NCBI GenBank assembly: GCA_030523825.1
Contig: JAUNHU010000014.1
Span: forward strand, 1-40,201
Length of the DNA: 40,201 nucleotides
Direction: 5' to 3'
From: Lautropia sp.
Lineage (GTDB): Bacteria; Pseudomonadota; Gammaproteobacteria; Burkholderiales; Burkholderiaceae_E
Part shown: positions 1-9,182 of the stretch, in pieces
How the letters are laid out: each line of letters begins with the position of its first letter
Position numbering within the stretch: position 1 is the stretch's first letter
Program-made: the position numbers and the translations under genes
The notes under the pieces: model-generated
Database searches by the model: none
What the model was told of the DNA's origin: nothing
Seen by the model: the letters and a program-made list of their open reading frames with translations, nothing else

Positions 1-340
1 GTTGGGGATGCTGTTGCAGTGCCTTCGATGAGAGAGGGCCGTGAGGCCGTACCCATCTCAGGCTCAACGCCGTCAAGCGCCGAATGCGCCTGCGACGGGC
101 ACGGCCTCCCGGCCCTTGCGGCTGGTGCGGGGCTTTCCCTTGTAGGGTCAATGTCTGAACTTCCGTCCCGTTGGGGGGATGTGTGCAAAGAGGCTGTGTT
201 GAGAAGGGGCATGCCCTCCAAACCCTTACGGGGAGCGCACTCGGCCAATTCGCCTAAGCTGCTTCGGCCATCTGACCGATGTTCAACCGAAGGCGCTTTC
301 ACGATGATGGATGCTCTTGTTGCCACACGAGGCATCCCTC
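1..340. other. left-edge region without a recognisable gene
   Basis: No reading frame here looks like a protein family. The open frame from 19 to 381 has a mixed, low-information composition and runs into the next gene without a convincing ribosome binding site. The region probably carries the promoter and leader of the downstream Rpn-like gene, but I see no clear -35/-10 pair. Confidence 0.4.
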
Positions 341-1453
341 ATGACACGCAAGCGTCAGATCCCCCGGGGGCGTTCCCCTGATCCTGCCGGCATTCCCGCT
401 GACAAGGAACCGGTTTTGCATGAGAACGGCGGAGCTTCCCATGACAAGGCTCCAGTTTTGAATGAGAACGCTGGCACTTCCGCGAACAGCGCGCCAGCAT
501 CGAAGGACGCCACCCGCATCAGCCACGATCAGGCATTCAAGAACCTGATCCTCGACTATCCGCGCGAGGCGCTGCTCTTTTACGCTGAGGCTGAAGCGAA
601 GAAGATCGACCCCTCTGCCCGCATCACCCCCATCCGGCAGGAGCAACTGAAGGACAGGCTCGGCGACCGCTTCTTTGAGCTGGACGTGCCGCTGCTGGTG
701 GAGTGGCCCGATGGCAGTCGTGAGGCCATCATTTTCATTGTTGAAGAAGAAACCAACCCCGCAGACTTCTCACCCCAGCGGCTGGGTTCCTATTGCCTGT
801 CGATATCCGAGCTGATGAAGACCAACCAGATCGTGCCGGTGGTGATCTTCCTGAAGCCCGGGCCGACACCACCCACCAGTCTGACGCTGGGCAGCCCCGA
901 GCGGCCCTATCTGCACTTCGAGTACATCGTGTTCAACCTGGCACAGACGCAGGCAAGGTTGCACTTCGATAGCAGCAACATCGTGGCGCGGCTGAATCTG
1001 GTGGCGATGCGTCACCGGAAGGAGGAACGGCCCACAGTCTACGGCCAGGCGCTGAAGGGGCTTTTGACACTTGAGCCCAGCGCCGAGCGGCAGCGCAAGT
1101 ATCTGGACTTCATCGACATGTACCTGCCGCTTGAGGATAATGAGCGGGAGGAGTTTGAGCGGAACTACCAAACGGAGAGCAGGAACATGGGTGGAATCGT
1201 CTCCCGGGCCATCGAGCAGGGCATGCAGGCTGGCCGGATGGAAGGCTTGCAGGAAGGGCTTCAGACTGGCCGTTTTGAAGGTCGCCAGGAAGGACTGCAA
1301 GAAGTGTTGACACGTCAGATCCGGCGCCGTTTCGGGTCGCTCGACGCAAGCATCGAGGCGCGCATCAAGGGGGCATCATCCAGCGAGCTGGATCAGTGGA
1401 TCGACAACATCCTGGATGCCCGCACGCTGGACGAGGTCTTCAAGGTGCAATGA
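341..1453 (+). CDS. Rpn/PD-(D/E)XK-type putative nuclease or transposase-related protein
   Basis: A 370-residue protein of the Rpn/YhgA-like (PD-(D/E)XK nuclease-fold) and DUF4351-like group. I recognise it by the opening motif HDQAFKNLILDYPREAL (residues 62-78), the FELDVPLLVEW strand with a candidate acidic residue, the IFIVEEE strand about 20 residues later, and a C-terminal coiled segment ending in SELDQWIDNILDARTLDEVF. E. coli members of the family promote RecA-independent recombination and cut DNA; activity here is inferred only. In the second motif the usual lysine appears to be glutamate (EEE), so catalysis is uncertain. The start at 341 has a GAGG-type ribosome site 8 bases upstream; an in-frame ATG at 311 is the alternative. 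Residues 21-62 are three 14-residue tandem repeats. The gene stands alone and ends in a strong terminator. Confidence 0.7.
   Translation: MTRKRQIPRGRSPDPAGIPADKEPVLHENGGASHDKAPVLNENAGTSANSAPASKDATRISHDQAFKNLILDYPREALLFYAEAEAKKIDPSARITPIRQEQLKDRLGDRFFELDVPLLVEWPDGSREAIIFIVEEETNPADFSPQRLGSYCLSISELMKTNQIVPVVIFLKPGPTPPTSLTLGSPERPYLHFEYIVFNLAQTQARLHFDSSNIVARLNLVAMRHRKEERPTVYGQALKGLLTLEPSAERQRKYLDFIDMYLPLEDNEREEFERNYQTESRNMGGIVSRAIEQGMQAGRMEGLQEGLQTGRFEGRQEGLQEVLTRQIRRRFGSLDASIEARIKGASSSELDQWIDNILDARTLDEVFKVQ
401..526 (+). repeat. 42-bp (14-codon) tandem repeat, about 3 copies
   Basis: Copies begin at 401, 443 and 485. The first two are clear (DKEPVLHENGGASH, DKAPVLNENAGTSA). The third (NSAPASKDATRISH) is degenerate and runs into the nuclease-fold motif. 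The repeat is in frame and forms an N-terminal extension ahead of the Rpn-like domain. Confidence 0.7.
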
Positions 1454-1531
1454 CACCGCATGGCGCAACCCTGAGCGTGAAATGTTCAGGGGAGGGCGCA
1501 TCCCGCTGGAAAGCGGGACGCAATCAGTGAA

Positions 1532-1555
1532 GGGGCGCATCTGGCGCCCCTTTTT
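1532..1555 (+). terminator. intrinsic terminator after the Rpn-like gene
   Basis: Stem GGGGCGC (1532-1538), five-base loop, stem GCGCCCC (1544-1550), then TTTTT. A second hairpin (TCCCGCT/AGCGGGA, 1501-1518) lies just before it. The stem and tail match the terminator at 9222-9245 that precedes the second pilin operon. Confidence 0.9.
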
Positions 1556-1603
1556 CATGGCAGGGGGCCTTTCATCGGATTGGCGGCTGGTAGTGGGTCG
1601 GCC

Positions 1604-1619
1604 TGTGACAGCCGTCACG
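1604..1619 (+). promoter_or_regulatory. CRP/Vfr-like operator upstream of pilin operon A
   Basis: TGTGA-CAGCCG-TCACG agrees with the CRP half-site consensus TGTGA-N6-TCACA at 9 of 10 positions. It lies about 133 bases before the fimT start. A similar palindrome occupies the equivalent place before operon B. CRP/Vfr proteins control type IV pili in other proteobacteria; control here is inferred. Confidence 0.5.
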
Positions 1620-1666
1620 TCTTCTCCGTGATACATCGCATCCTCCATACGGGGCGGGCCACCCGC

Positions 1667-1680
1667 CGCCCGTCTTGTCC
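1667..1680 (+). promoter_or_regulatory. conserved leader element shared by both pilin operons
   Basis: CGCCCGTCTTGTCC matches CGCCTGTCTTGTTC at 9347-9360 in 12 of 14 bases, at nearly the same distance from the first start codon (73 versus 70 bases). It may be part of the promoter or leader, or simply residual homology from the duplication. Confidence 0.4.
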
Positions 1681-1752
1681 CCGTTGCCGCACCGGAACAC
1701 GCCCCGCAAACTGGCGTCCGTATCGGACAACCCGTCTAAAGGTCGGGAGCAG

Positions 1753-2283
1753 ATGAGTTCAGGGGCACGTTCAGGGGTAAAGGGATTCACGCTGGTCGAA
1801 TTGATGGTCGTGATGGCCATCTTCGCCATTGTGGCGGCCATTGCTGCGCCAAGTTTCCGCGATTTCACCATTCGCCGGGCGATCTCGGCGCAGATTTCCG
1901 ACTTTGCATCGGCGGTGCGTTTTGCGCGTTCTGAGGCAGTCAAGCGCGGGCGCGAAGTGTCAATGTGTCCGGCGTTGTACATAAACAATATCGCTCCCAT
2001 GTGCAATCGCAATACAAGGGAGTGGCAGAACGGTTATATCGTCTTCACCGGTAGTCTGTTCAACAAGGGGCAGTATCAGCGTGCCCAGCAGGGCTATGCG
2101 GCGGGAAGTCGCATCGAGGCGAATGTGAGGGATGCGTTCCGGTTTCGGGGCAATGGCGTGCTGAGCGCAGGCGGGCCGCGGAAATTCATCTTCTCTCCGG
2201 CCTTGCCCCCCTCCGACCCTTCTTACAAGGCGCTGACTCGAACGATGTGCCTGAGTTCCACGGGAGTGCTGTATTCATGCTGA
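1753..2283 (+). CDS. fimT: minor pilin FimT/FimU-GspH family, operon A
   Basis: A 176-residue type IV minor pilin of the GspH/FimT group. The class III leader is short and basic (MSSGARSGVKG), cut by prepilin peptidase before FTLVELMVVMAIFAIVAAIAAPSF, with the essential Glu at mature position 5 and a hydrophobic assembly helix. A typical GspH segment follows (RRAISAQISDFASAVRFARSEAVKRG), with two cysteine pairs further on; the protein ends in cysteine. The start at 1753 is chosen because it gives a normal leader and has GGGAG just upstream; the frame opens earlier, at 1675. It is first in a tightly overlapping operon whose products are expected to form the pilus-priming tip complex in the inner membrane and pilus. 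I do not see the GRxR DNA-binding motif described for FimT proteins that take up DNA, so a structural (FimU-like) role is more likely. Confidence 0.88.
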   Translation: MSSGARSGVKGFTLVELMVVMAIFAIVAAIAAPSFRDFTIRRAISAQISDFASAVRFARSEAVKRGREVSMCPALYINNIAPMCNRNTREWQNGYIVFTGSLFNKGQYQRAQQGYAAGSRIEANVRDAFRFRGNGVLSAGGPRKFIFSPALPPSDPSYKALTRTMCLSSTGVLYSC

Positions 2284-2831
2284 AAAGAACGGGAGCAGGG
2301 CATGCCACGCTCCGCCCGCAGGCGGGATTCAGCCTGATCGAGGTTCTGGTGGCCGTCGTCCTTCTGTCGATCGGCATGCTGGCCATGCTGATGGCGCAGA
2401 CCCGGGCGATGCAATATGCGCGCACGGCCGAGCTGCGCTCAGTGGCCATTCAGTATGCCAATGACCTGATTGACCGCATGCGGGCAAACAGCAAGGCAGC
2501 AGACAATTATGTACATGACAAACCATACGATCCCAACTCGAAAATTGGCGATTTGACGGTCAATTGTGGCCAGGTGGAGTGTAGCGCCAAGGACATGGCA
2601 ACCTATGACCTGACGATGCTGCGTCATCGCCTGCGTGGCAACCTGCCGGGTGGTGACGTGTTCGTTGAGCGTGACAGCTCAACCGGGATGATGAAGGTCT
2701 GGGTGCTGTGGCAGCAACCCAGCAATGACGAACTGGATTCGGCCGGCACGAGTCTTGGCAGCCTGTGCCCGAGCGGCATCGGCCAGGTTGATCCCATGCC
2801 GCAGTGTCTTCCCGTGGGAGCGATGCTGTGA
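2277..2831 (+). CDS. pilV: minor pilin PilV, operon A
   Basis: A 184-residue prepilin-like protein. After a basic leader ending PQAG comes FSLIEVLVAVVLLSIGMLAMLMAQ, with Phe at +1 and Glu at +5 as in PilV/GspI proteins. The YARTAELRSVAIQYANDLIDRMRAN segment is the classic PilV region after the helix. The C-terminal half carries several cysteines (NCGQVEC, LCPSG, PQCLPVG) that probably form disulfides in the periplasm. The ATG at 2277 overlaps the fimT stop by 7 bases and has GGGAG upstream, implying translational coupling. It is expected to join FimT, PilW and PilX in the minor-pilin complex under PilY1. Confidence 0.88.
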   Translation: MLKRTGAGHATLRPQAGFSLIEVLVAVVLLSIGMLAMLMAQTRAMQYARTAELRSVAIQYANDLIDRMRANSKAADNYVHDKPYDPNSKIGDLTVNCGQVECSAKDMATYDLTMLRHRLRGNLPGGDVFVERDSSTGMMKVWVLWQQPSNDELDSAGTSLGSLCPSGIGQVDPMPQCLPVGAML

Positions 2832-3976
2832 TGAAACAGATGATGGGCATGCAGATTCCCCAGAGCAAAAACCGCGTACAAGTGGCCGCTGGTCGTTTGC
2901 AGAAAGCACCGGGCACGAGGCAGCAGGGCTTCTCGATGGTCGAGATGATGGTTTCGGCCGCGCTCGGTCTTGTCGTGACGGCTGCTGTCGTGCATTCGGT
3001 GGCAAGCTCGCACGCGGGTTCGCGCACGCAGGAAGTGCAGGCGCGGATGTATGACATGGGGCAGATGGCGCTGAACCAGATGGCAGACCAGATCCGCATG
3101 GCGGGCTACTGGGCGCCTCCTTCGGAAGTGCTGAGTGCTGACTCGCCGGCCAATGGCGATCCGGGCATCAATGGCTGCACGGGCAGCTTCGTCGATCCTG
3201 CTGCGCCCTGGGGATCGCTGAGCTGCGCGACGAGTGGTGCCAGCAGCGCTCCCCACGCGCTGGCGGTACGCTTCGAGCCGGTGGAAGGGGGGCGTAACTG
3301 GGACTGCGCCGGTAACGCGATCATTCACCCGGATCTGAACGCCAAGCGGCCAACGGGGAAGTCGGCCGATCCGAATGTGGTGAGCCCATACGTGGAAAGC
3401 CGTTTCTATGTGGCTGCGGGCGGGAGAACCTTCACGAAGAATCCGGCGCTGATGTGCCGCACCATGACGGGACTGCCCAATGAGCAGACACAGCTCATCG
3501 CAGACAACGTCGAGCATTTTCAGGTGGATTATGGCGTGTCGCCGATCAATTCCACCCAGGCTACCCGAAACGCCATTTTTGATGAGCCGGCCCTGTCGGG
3601 CAGGACGGCACGCTACCTGAAGGCGCATCAGCTGAACAGTAACTGCACGCCGGGCAACGTGATGCCGGACTCCTGGTGTGCCGTCACCTCGGTGCGCATC
3701 TGCATCGTCATGCGCAGCGATGACAACGTGAACACCGAAAGCAACACACCTTTCATCAATTGCGATGGGGTGCTGGATAAAACGAAGAATGACCGGCGCT
3801 TCCGGCAGGCGTTCACGATGACAGTGGCCCTGAGAAACCGCACGGCAGTCGACAATTGCAGTGGTAACGGAACGGTATCGTCGGGTAGTGCTGGTTCTGG
3901 TGGCACGGGCACGACGCCGGCGCCCCTGCCCAAGGGGTGCAGTGCGCCGGCCACGAACACGGCGGGTACACCATGA
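2831..3976 (+). CDS. pilW: minor pilin PilW, operon A
   Basis: A 381-residue PilW/GspJ-type prepilin. The leader is long (about 33 residues, ending TRQQG) before FSMVEMMVSAALGLVVTAAVVHSV. The following stretch QEVQARMYDMGQMALNQMADQIRMAGYW is typical of PilW. The large periplasmic domain has many cysteines (GCTGSF, LSCATSG, WDCAGN, SNCTPG, SWCAV, RICIV) and the DNVEHFQVDYGV segment common in the family. Start codon and pilV stop overlap as TGATG. The C-terminal tail (about residues 345-381) is rich in Gly, Ser, Thr and Pro and is absent from the operon B paralogue, which accounts for part of the length difference (381 versus 318 residues). Confidence 0.88.
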   Translation: MKQMMGMQIPQSKNRVQVAAGRLQKAPGTRQQGFSMVEMMVSAALGLVVTAAVVHSVASSHAGSRTQEVQARMYDMGQMALNQMADQIRMAGYWAPPSEVLSADSPANGDPGINGCTGSFVDPAAPWGSLSCATSGASSAPHALAVRFEPVEGGRNWDCAGNAIIHPDLNAKRPTGKSADPNVVSPYVESRFYVAAGGRTFTKNPALMCRTMTGLPNEQTQLIADNVEHFQVDYGVSPINSTQATRNAIFDEPALSGRTARYLKAHQLNSNCTPGNVMPDSWCAVTSVRICIVMRSDDNVNTESNTPFINCDGVLDKTKNDRRFRQAFTMTVALRNRTAVDNCSGNGTVSSGSAGSGGTGTTPAPLPKGCSAPATNTAGTP

Positions 3977-4620
3977 AAGGGATGAAGGAAGCGATGTTCG
4001 GGCGCAAGCGGGTTTCCGGAAACGTGCTGCTGACCACGCTGATCATGATGGCCGTGATGGGGCTGGGCGCTGCCATGGCCGTGAAGATGTCGATCAACAA
4101 TGACATGGTCAGTGCCAACCTGCGCAACCGCCAGCTGGCATTTCAGGCCGCGGAAACCGCGCTGCGACATTGCGAGAAACTGCTGGAAGACGATCCGGCA
4201 GCCGTGCATGTCATTACCAATTTCAAGTCGGTCTACAGTGACAACGAGTGGACACACGAGGATCAGTGGCGGGATTTTGGCATTGCCGTGCCAGTGGACA
4301 AGCTGGGCATGCCTGACACGCTGCGCACCATCGAACTGCCGCCACGCACGGTAGACAGCTCGCAGACATCGCATCTCAGCATTTCGCCGCAATGCCTGGT
4401 GCGCCATTTCACCCTCGATGAGTGGCGGGAGCGATATCCGACGAAGCCGGGTACGGTAACGGCGGAAACCCGTGGTTTCGACACCCGCCACATCTTCATG
4501 TACCGGATTTCCGCCCGGGGGTACAGCCCCGACTACATGCCTCCCCATCGGCCCGATGATCCGCAGACCACACGCGGTGCCGTGGTGCAGTTGCAGTCTG
4601 TGGTGCGCAGCGTTCAGTGA
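3973..4620 (+). CDS. pilX: minor pilin PilX, operon A
   Basis: A 215-residue PilX/GspK-like minor pilin. A basic N-terminus (KGMKEAMFGRKRVSG) precedes the hydrophobic helix NVLLTTLIMMAVMGLGAAMAVKMS. As usual in this subgroup, Glu at mature position 5 is missing. Then comes NDMVSANLRNRQLAFQAAETALRHCE, the family hallmark. The C-terminal part has CLVRHFTLDEWRERYP and YRISARGYSPDY, both conserved in the operon B copy. The ATG overlaps the pilW stop as ATGA. In other systems PilX links the minor-pilin complex to PilY1 and helps pili overcome retraction; that role is inferred here. Confidence 0.85.
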   Translation: MKGMKEAMFGRKRVSGNVLLTTLIMMAVMGLGAAMAVKMSINNDMVSANLRNRQLAFQAAETALRHCEKLLEDDPAAVHVITNFKSVYSDNEWTHEDQWRDFGIAVPVDKLGMPDTLRTIELPPRTVDSSQTSHLSISPQCLVRHFTLDEWRERYPTKPGTVTAETRGFDTRHIFMYRISARGYSPDYMPPHRPDDPQTTRGAVVQLQSVVRSVQ

Positions 4621-5081
4621 GAAAAATGATGATGAACAGAAAAGCAGCAAAACATGCAGCGCGTGGCTTCACGCTGATCGAGATCATGATCGCTCTGCTG
4701 ATCGTGGGGATTCTGGCCACATTTGCCACCACGTCCTATTCGGACTACACCCGCAGGGCGCAGCGTGCAGAGGCAAGGGCCATCCTGCTGGAGGCGGCGC
4801 AGTTCATGCAGCGTTTCTACGCAGTGAACAACGCCTATCACAAGGATAGAAATGACGATCCGGTGGAGCTTCCTGCCTCGCTGAAGCAATCACCGCGCAC
4901 CGGTACCGCTCGCTACAAGATCGATCTGGATCCGACCAAACTGAGCCGATTTGCTTACACCCTGCGGGCCGTTCCCGTTGGTGGGGATGAATGTGGTTAC
5001 TTCACCCTCGACAACCTGGGCCGCATGCGGGCTCAAGGTGCCAGTAATGGCAATACCAGCGAACAGGCGTGCCTGCGCTGA
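4617..5081 (+). CDS. pilE: type IV pilin-like minor pilin (PilE/ComP family), operon A
   Basis: A small pilin, 154 residues from the GTG at 4617 or 151 from the ATG at 4626. The leader ends KHAARG before FTLIEIMIALLIVGILATFATTSYSDY, with Glu at +5. The mature domain carries MQRFYAVNNAYHKDR and VELPASLKQSPRTGTARYKI, shared with operon B and typical of the short PilE-type minor pilins found next to pilY1. Two cysteines (DECGYF, EQACLR) form the expected C-terminal disulfide loop. The GTG overlaps the pilX stop (GTGA), which suggests coupling. It is unlikely to be the major pilin: it is short and lies in a minor-pilin operon. Confidence 0.85.
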   Translation: MRKMMMNRKAAKHAARGFTLIEIMIALLIVGILATFATTSYSDYTRRAQRAEARAILLEAAQFMQRFYAVNNAYHKDRNDDPVELPASLKQSPRTGTARYKIDLDPTKLSRFAYTLRAVPVGGDECGYFTLDNLGRMRAQGASNGNTSEQACLR

Positions 5082-5137
5082 AGACGGTTTTGCATTTCGC
5101 TTCTTTAAGCAACCCGCTTGGGGCTGCTTGCCGATAC

Positions 5138-8100
5138 ATGAAGAAAAGCGTTTATATGAAAGAGAGTTTTCCTGCCCGGAAGAAGAACACCATTGGCAAT
5201 GCCGTGCGTGCAGCGCTACTGTTGATGTCGTGCGCGCTGGCGGGCAATGCTGCCCAGGCGCAGACGCCGGCACCCACGCCGGCCCCCGCGTCGAATCTGG
5301 CGCAGGAGCCGCTGATTACCAAGGACCCGGGCATCGTCGAACCGAACATCCTGTTCACGCTCGATGATTCGGGCTCGATGGCGTTCAACTATCTGCCCGA
5401 CAGCGACCTGATGTCCCAGATCTGGTCCAATAGTAACGGGAGGTATTACCCGGCCCAGCACCTTTTTGCCTACCATCCCAAGGAGCCGGACAGGCGAGAG
5501 TATGTGTCCTTTGTCGAGGGGTTACTGTCGACTTCGGAGAAGAACATACTGGGCGCGCGCCGACGCGCCTCCGCAGTCAACACGCTGTATTACAACCCAG
5601 AGGTGCGATACAGGCCCTGGATAAAGCCGGATGGCAAGCGGATCGATGAGAGTAATCCGGACGCGAGTCGCATGTTACCAGCCAACCCGAAGGCTGCGTA
5701 TTTTCACCTGGGCTACCAGGGTGATGCACAGATTGCGGCCCTGACAATCGACCTGACGGTGAATGCGAAAAAGGGTGGTATGCCGATTTGTTCTGCCCGG
5801 CGCACGAAATTTCCGACGACTGATCGTCGGGGTGTTACGACGTACCCGCGCTGTCCGGACAGTGCGGGTGAGACCGAGATCACGCCGGCCGTGTATTTCG
5901 ATTTCAACTGGCCCGGCAAGAGCATGAATCCCAAGGTGCCACCCACCGAGGATGAAAAGAACAATATCAGCAACTACTCCCGGGTGGTGATTACCGACCC
6001 GAAGAACACGACATTCACGCGCGGCAAGGAGCGAACCGATTGCACGCCGGTGGATGTGACAAAAGCGAAGCACATCTGCACGCAGGCGCAGGAGCTGCAG
6101 AACTTTGCCAATTGGTATCAATACCATCGTACCCGCATGCACGTGGCCATTGCCGCGGTGGGTGAAGCCTTCATGGCGCTGCCCAATCATGTGCGGGTGG
6201 GCTATGGCCGCATCAACAAGGATACGGTCACGGATATCGACGGCGTGGGCCATGAGGTCATCGAGCAGGGGGTGCGCCATCTTGACAGCGATGCTCGCAA
6301 GGCTTTCATCAATTGGCTGAATGGCACGGTGCCGGAAGGCGGAACCCCGCTGGTGAATGCCATGGAGCGGGTGGGGCTGTACTTCAAGCGCAAGGATGAT
6401 GGTGGCCCGTGGGCGGATGAGCCGGGGAAGCAGTCCGTCAGCAGCGCTGGCAGCAGTGTTCGCAGCGACCGGCGCGGTTCGTACTACCAGCCGACCCAGC
6501 CTCGGCCTGCAGCGAACTCCAGTCACCTGAGCTGCCGTCGTTCGTTCCATGTGCTGATGACGGACGGCATGTACAACTTTGGTCAGGCCCAGGGCAAGCG
6601 GCGCCAGGACTTCAACGACAGCGCCGACACGGAATATGGCTCGGAGATTCGTGGCATCTCGAAAGGTGCTGCCGCCGTTTATCAATACAGACCGGAGCGG
6701 CCTTATGCCAGCGCTGCCAGAGGTTCTCTGGCAGATTATGCAATGCGCTACTGGAAGGATGACCTTCGGGATGATCTGCAGAACAACGTTCCGTTAAGCA
6801 GCGGTAATCCTGCCTTCTGGCAACACCTTGTCACCCACACGCTGAGCTTTGGGGTGAGTGGGCGTCTGAACCACGAGGACGACCTTCCTGCCATTACCGC
6901 CGGAACCAAGCAATGGCCGGACTCCATCGACCTGAGCAATGGTGACACCATTGATGACCTCTGGCACGCAGCGGTCAATTCCCGCGGTACGTATGTGAAC
7001 GTGCAGGAAGGAAAGGGCTTTCACAGCCAGCTCGAGACGATTCTGGGCAGCATCACCGGTACCATTGGCAACACGACTGGCGTGGCTATGTCCAATCAGG
7101 CGCTGCAGACCGGCAACACCAAGTTCGTTCCCTCCTTTGTGACGCGGGAGTGGACCGGTGAAGTGACGGCCTATGGGGTTGATCAGGCGGGTAATCAGCA
7201 GGCGGAGATCTGGAAAGCCACCGACAAGCTGCCCGAGCCCAACAAGCGTCGCCTGTACGTGGGCAAGGGGGCCACCACCGACACCGTGAAGGCTTCAGAG
7301 TTTGTCTGGAAACTTCTGCCGGCAGACATGAAGACCGAGATGGCGAGCAAGGCCGGTGTGGCAGAAAACCTGGGTGATCATCTGGTGAACTGGATGCGTG
7401 GCGACCAGCTGAACGAGGGCGGTTTGTTCCGCCGTCGCGTGAGCATCCCCAACACCAAGCGGGCCATGATGGGGCATTTCGTGAACTCCACTCCCGCCTA
7501 TGTGGGGGCAACCATCGACCGTGGTTATTCCTTCCTGCCGGCTCAGCTGCCGCATGGCACCGACTCGGGTCGTGACAGCTACAAGAAATACGTAGAGAAC
7601 AAGAAGGCCCGGGACACGGCACGTCCTGGTACCTTGTTCATTGGCGGCAACGACGGCATCCTGCACGCCTTCGATGAGAAGACCGGCGCAGAGGTGTTCG
7701 GCTTCATCCCGCGCGCGGTGGTGGGCGAGATGGCGGCCGCATCAAAGGTTGGTTACAAGCACCGCTTTCTGGTGGATGGCCCGCTGGTGGAACGTGATGC
7801 CTTCTGGGACGGCAAATGGAAAAACGTGCTGGTCGGCAGCACCGGGGCCGGGTCGACATCGGTGTTTGCGCTGAACGTGACCGACACGCGCGCTGCCGAG
7901 TTGCAGGGCCGCAACCTGTTGTGGGAAATCACGCAGGCAACGCATCCTGCACTGGGGCATGTGCTGTCGCAGGCCGAAGTGGGCGTGACCCGCGACGGCA
8001 AATGGGTGGCCGTTTTCGGAAACGGCTACGAGAGTGTCGGCCGGCAGGCGCAGCTCTTCATCGTGGAGCTGGAAACGGGGAAGGTGAAGGTGCTGAACAC

Positions 8101-9172
8101 CGGAGCTGGCAGTGCGACCAACCCCAATGGCCTGGGCGGGGTGACGCTGGTGCGTGATGGCACGCAGGTGATTACTGCCGCCTATGCGGGCGACCTGCAC
8201 GGGAATGTCTGGAAGTTCGATCTTGCATCGGAAAACTCCGCCAACTGGGGTGTTGCCCTCTCCGGCCAACCGTTGTTCGTGACGGAGAAGGGACGGCCGA
8301 TTACTGCAGCGCCGGCAACGGTAACGCATCCGGCTGGTGGCGTGATGGTGTTGGTGGGCACCGGCAAGCTGTTCGAGAACGGCGATGAGCTGGATGCAAG
8401 CAAGGAGTTCATTTACGGCCTGTGGGACAACCAGCGGCTGGAGCCGAAGGAAATTTCCCCGGCAAGCGGCACCATGCCTGCGCGGATCGACTTCCGGTGG
8501 GAAGGGGGCTCGAAGATCAATGCCTCGGCCATCCAGCCGCAACTTGCGGAACGCTCCCGCGATGGCGTATATGCAAAGATCCACGCCACAGCACCTGACT
8601 GGAACAGGCAGCGTGGCTGGAGTCTGCCGCTTACCATGTTGAAGGAGGGGGGGCAGCGTCTGATCACGCAACCCCTGCTGGTGACGGGGATGGCGCTGTT
8701 CGAGACGATGACGCCGGCGTATGAAAACAACGGCGCGCAGAACGCCTGTCAGGAACGCCTGAGAAATCCGGCCTTCAGCCTGCTGCTCGACCCGCTGTCT
8801 GGGCAGATGTCGGAAAAGTCGGTCATCGACACTGACGGCAACAGGAAGATCAACTCGAACGACCAGGTGGTGGGTGGCTGGTATGTGAATGACTGGACCG
8901 GGCGTTCGGTGATCCTGACGCAGCCGCCGCCGGAGCCCTGCAAGACCCGGGGGTGTACCGTTGCCGTGCGCAACCCCATTGTCTGCGACAAGGGGTACTT
9001 GATGAGCAGTGCGCAGGGAACCGCAGCGCATGGCACGTCGATGTGCGTGGAAGTTCCGGGGGCTGGTCGCTGGTGGTGGCGGGAGCTGGCTGTGCCGGAT
9101 GTGTCCAACGGTACCCAGCGGGCACCAGACCCGGACCCGGCCGCCTCGGGCACCGCCACTGGGAGCAACTGA
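5138..9172 (+). CDS. pilY1: PilY1 tip-associated adhesin, copy A
   Basis: A 1344-residue PilY1. A signal peptide with a long basic n-region (residues 1 to about 41, ending NAAQA) leads to KDPGIVEPNILFTLDDSGSM; DDSGSM (76-81) is a von Willebrand A-type metal-site motif. The middle has NFANWYQYHRTRMHVAIAAVGEAF and LMTDGMYNF. An RGD tripeptide lies at 754-756. The C-terminal half is the PilY1 beta-propeller (GGNDGILHAFDEKTGAEVFG, NGYESVG, GDLHGNVWKFDL). An EF-hand-like calcium loop starts at D1231 (DTDGNRKINSND). The end has four cysteines and RWWWRE. PilY1 sits at the pilus tip, mediates adhesion, and counters retraction in a calcium-dependent way. The frame opens at a GTG at 5069, but 5138 or 5156 gives a sensible signal peptide; neither has a strong ribosome site. 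It follows pilE by 56 bases and ends in a terminator. Confidence 0.9.
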   Translation: MKKSVYMKESFPARKKNTIGNAVRAALLLMSCALAGNAAQAQTPAPTPAPASNLAQEPLITKDPGIVEPNILFTLDDSGSMAFNYLPDSDLMSQIWSNSNGRYYPAQHLFAYHPKEPDRREYVSFVEGLLSTSEKNILGARRRASAVNTLYYNPEVRYRPWIKPDGKRIDESNPDASRMLPANPKAAYFHLGYQGDAQIAALTIDLTVNAKKGGMPICSARRTKFPTTDRRGVTTYPRCPDSAGETEITPAVYFDFNWPGKSMNPKVPPTEDEKNNISNYSRVVITDPKNTTFTRGKERTDCTPVDVTKAKHICTQAQELQNFANWYQYHRTRMHVAIAAVGEAFMALPNHVRVGYGRINKDTVTDIDGVGHEVIEQGVRHLDSDARKAFINWLNGTVPEGGTPLVNAMERVGLYFKRKDDGGPWADEPGKQSVSSAGSSVRSDRRGSYYQPTQPRPAANSSHLSCRRSFHVLMTDGMYNFGQAQGKRRQDFNDSADTEYGSEIRGISKGAAAVYQYRPERPYASAARGSLADYAMRYWKDDLRDDLQNNVPLSSGNPAFWQHLVTHTLSFGVSGRLNHEDDLPAITAGTKQWPDSIDLSNGDTIDDLWHAAVNSRGTYVNVQEGKGFHSQLETILGSITGTIGNTTGVAMSNQALQTGNTKFVPSFVTREWTGEVTAYGVDQAGNQQAEIWKATDKLPEPNKRRLYVGKGATTDTVKASEFVWKLLPADMKTEMASKAGVAENLGDHLVNWMRGDQLNEGGLFRRRVSIPNTKRAMMGHFVNSTPAYVGATIDRGYSFLPAQLPHGTDSGRDSYKKYVENKKARDTARPGTLFIGGNDGILHAFDEKTGAEVFGFIPRAVVGEMAAASKVGYKHRFLVDGPLVERDAFWDGKWKNVLVGSTGAGSTSVFALNVTDTRAAELQGRNLLWEITQATHPALGHVLSQAEVGVTRDGKWVAVFGNGYESVGRQAQLFIVELETGKVKVLNTGAGSATNPNGLGGVTLVRDGTQVITAAYAGDLHGNVWKFDLASENSANWGVALSGQPLFVTEKGRPITAAPATVTHPAGGVMVLVGTGKLFENGDELDASKEFIYGLWDNQRLEPKEISPASGTMPARIDFRWEGGSKINASAIQPQLAERSRDGVYAKIHATAPDWNRQRGWSLPLTMLKEGGQRLITQPLLVTGMALFETMTPAYENNGAQNACQERLRNPAFSLLLDPLSGQMSEKSVIDTDGNRKINSNDQVVGGWYVNDWTGRSVILTQPPPEPCKTRGCTVAVRNPIVCDKGYLMSSAQGTAAHGTSMCVEVPGAGRWWWRELAVPDVSNGTQRAPDPDPAASGTATGSN

Positions 9173-9182
9173 GTCTGAAGGT

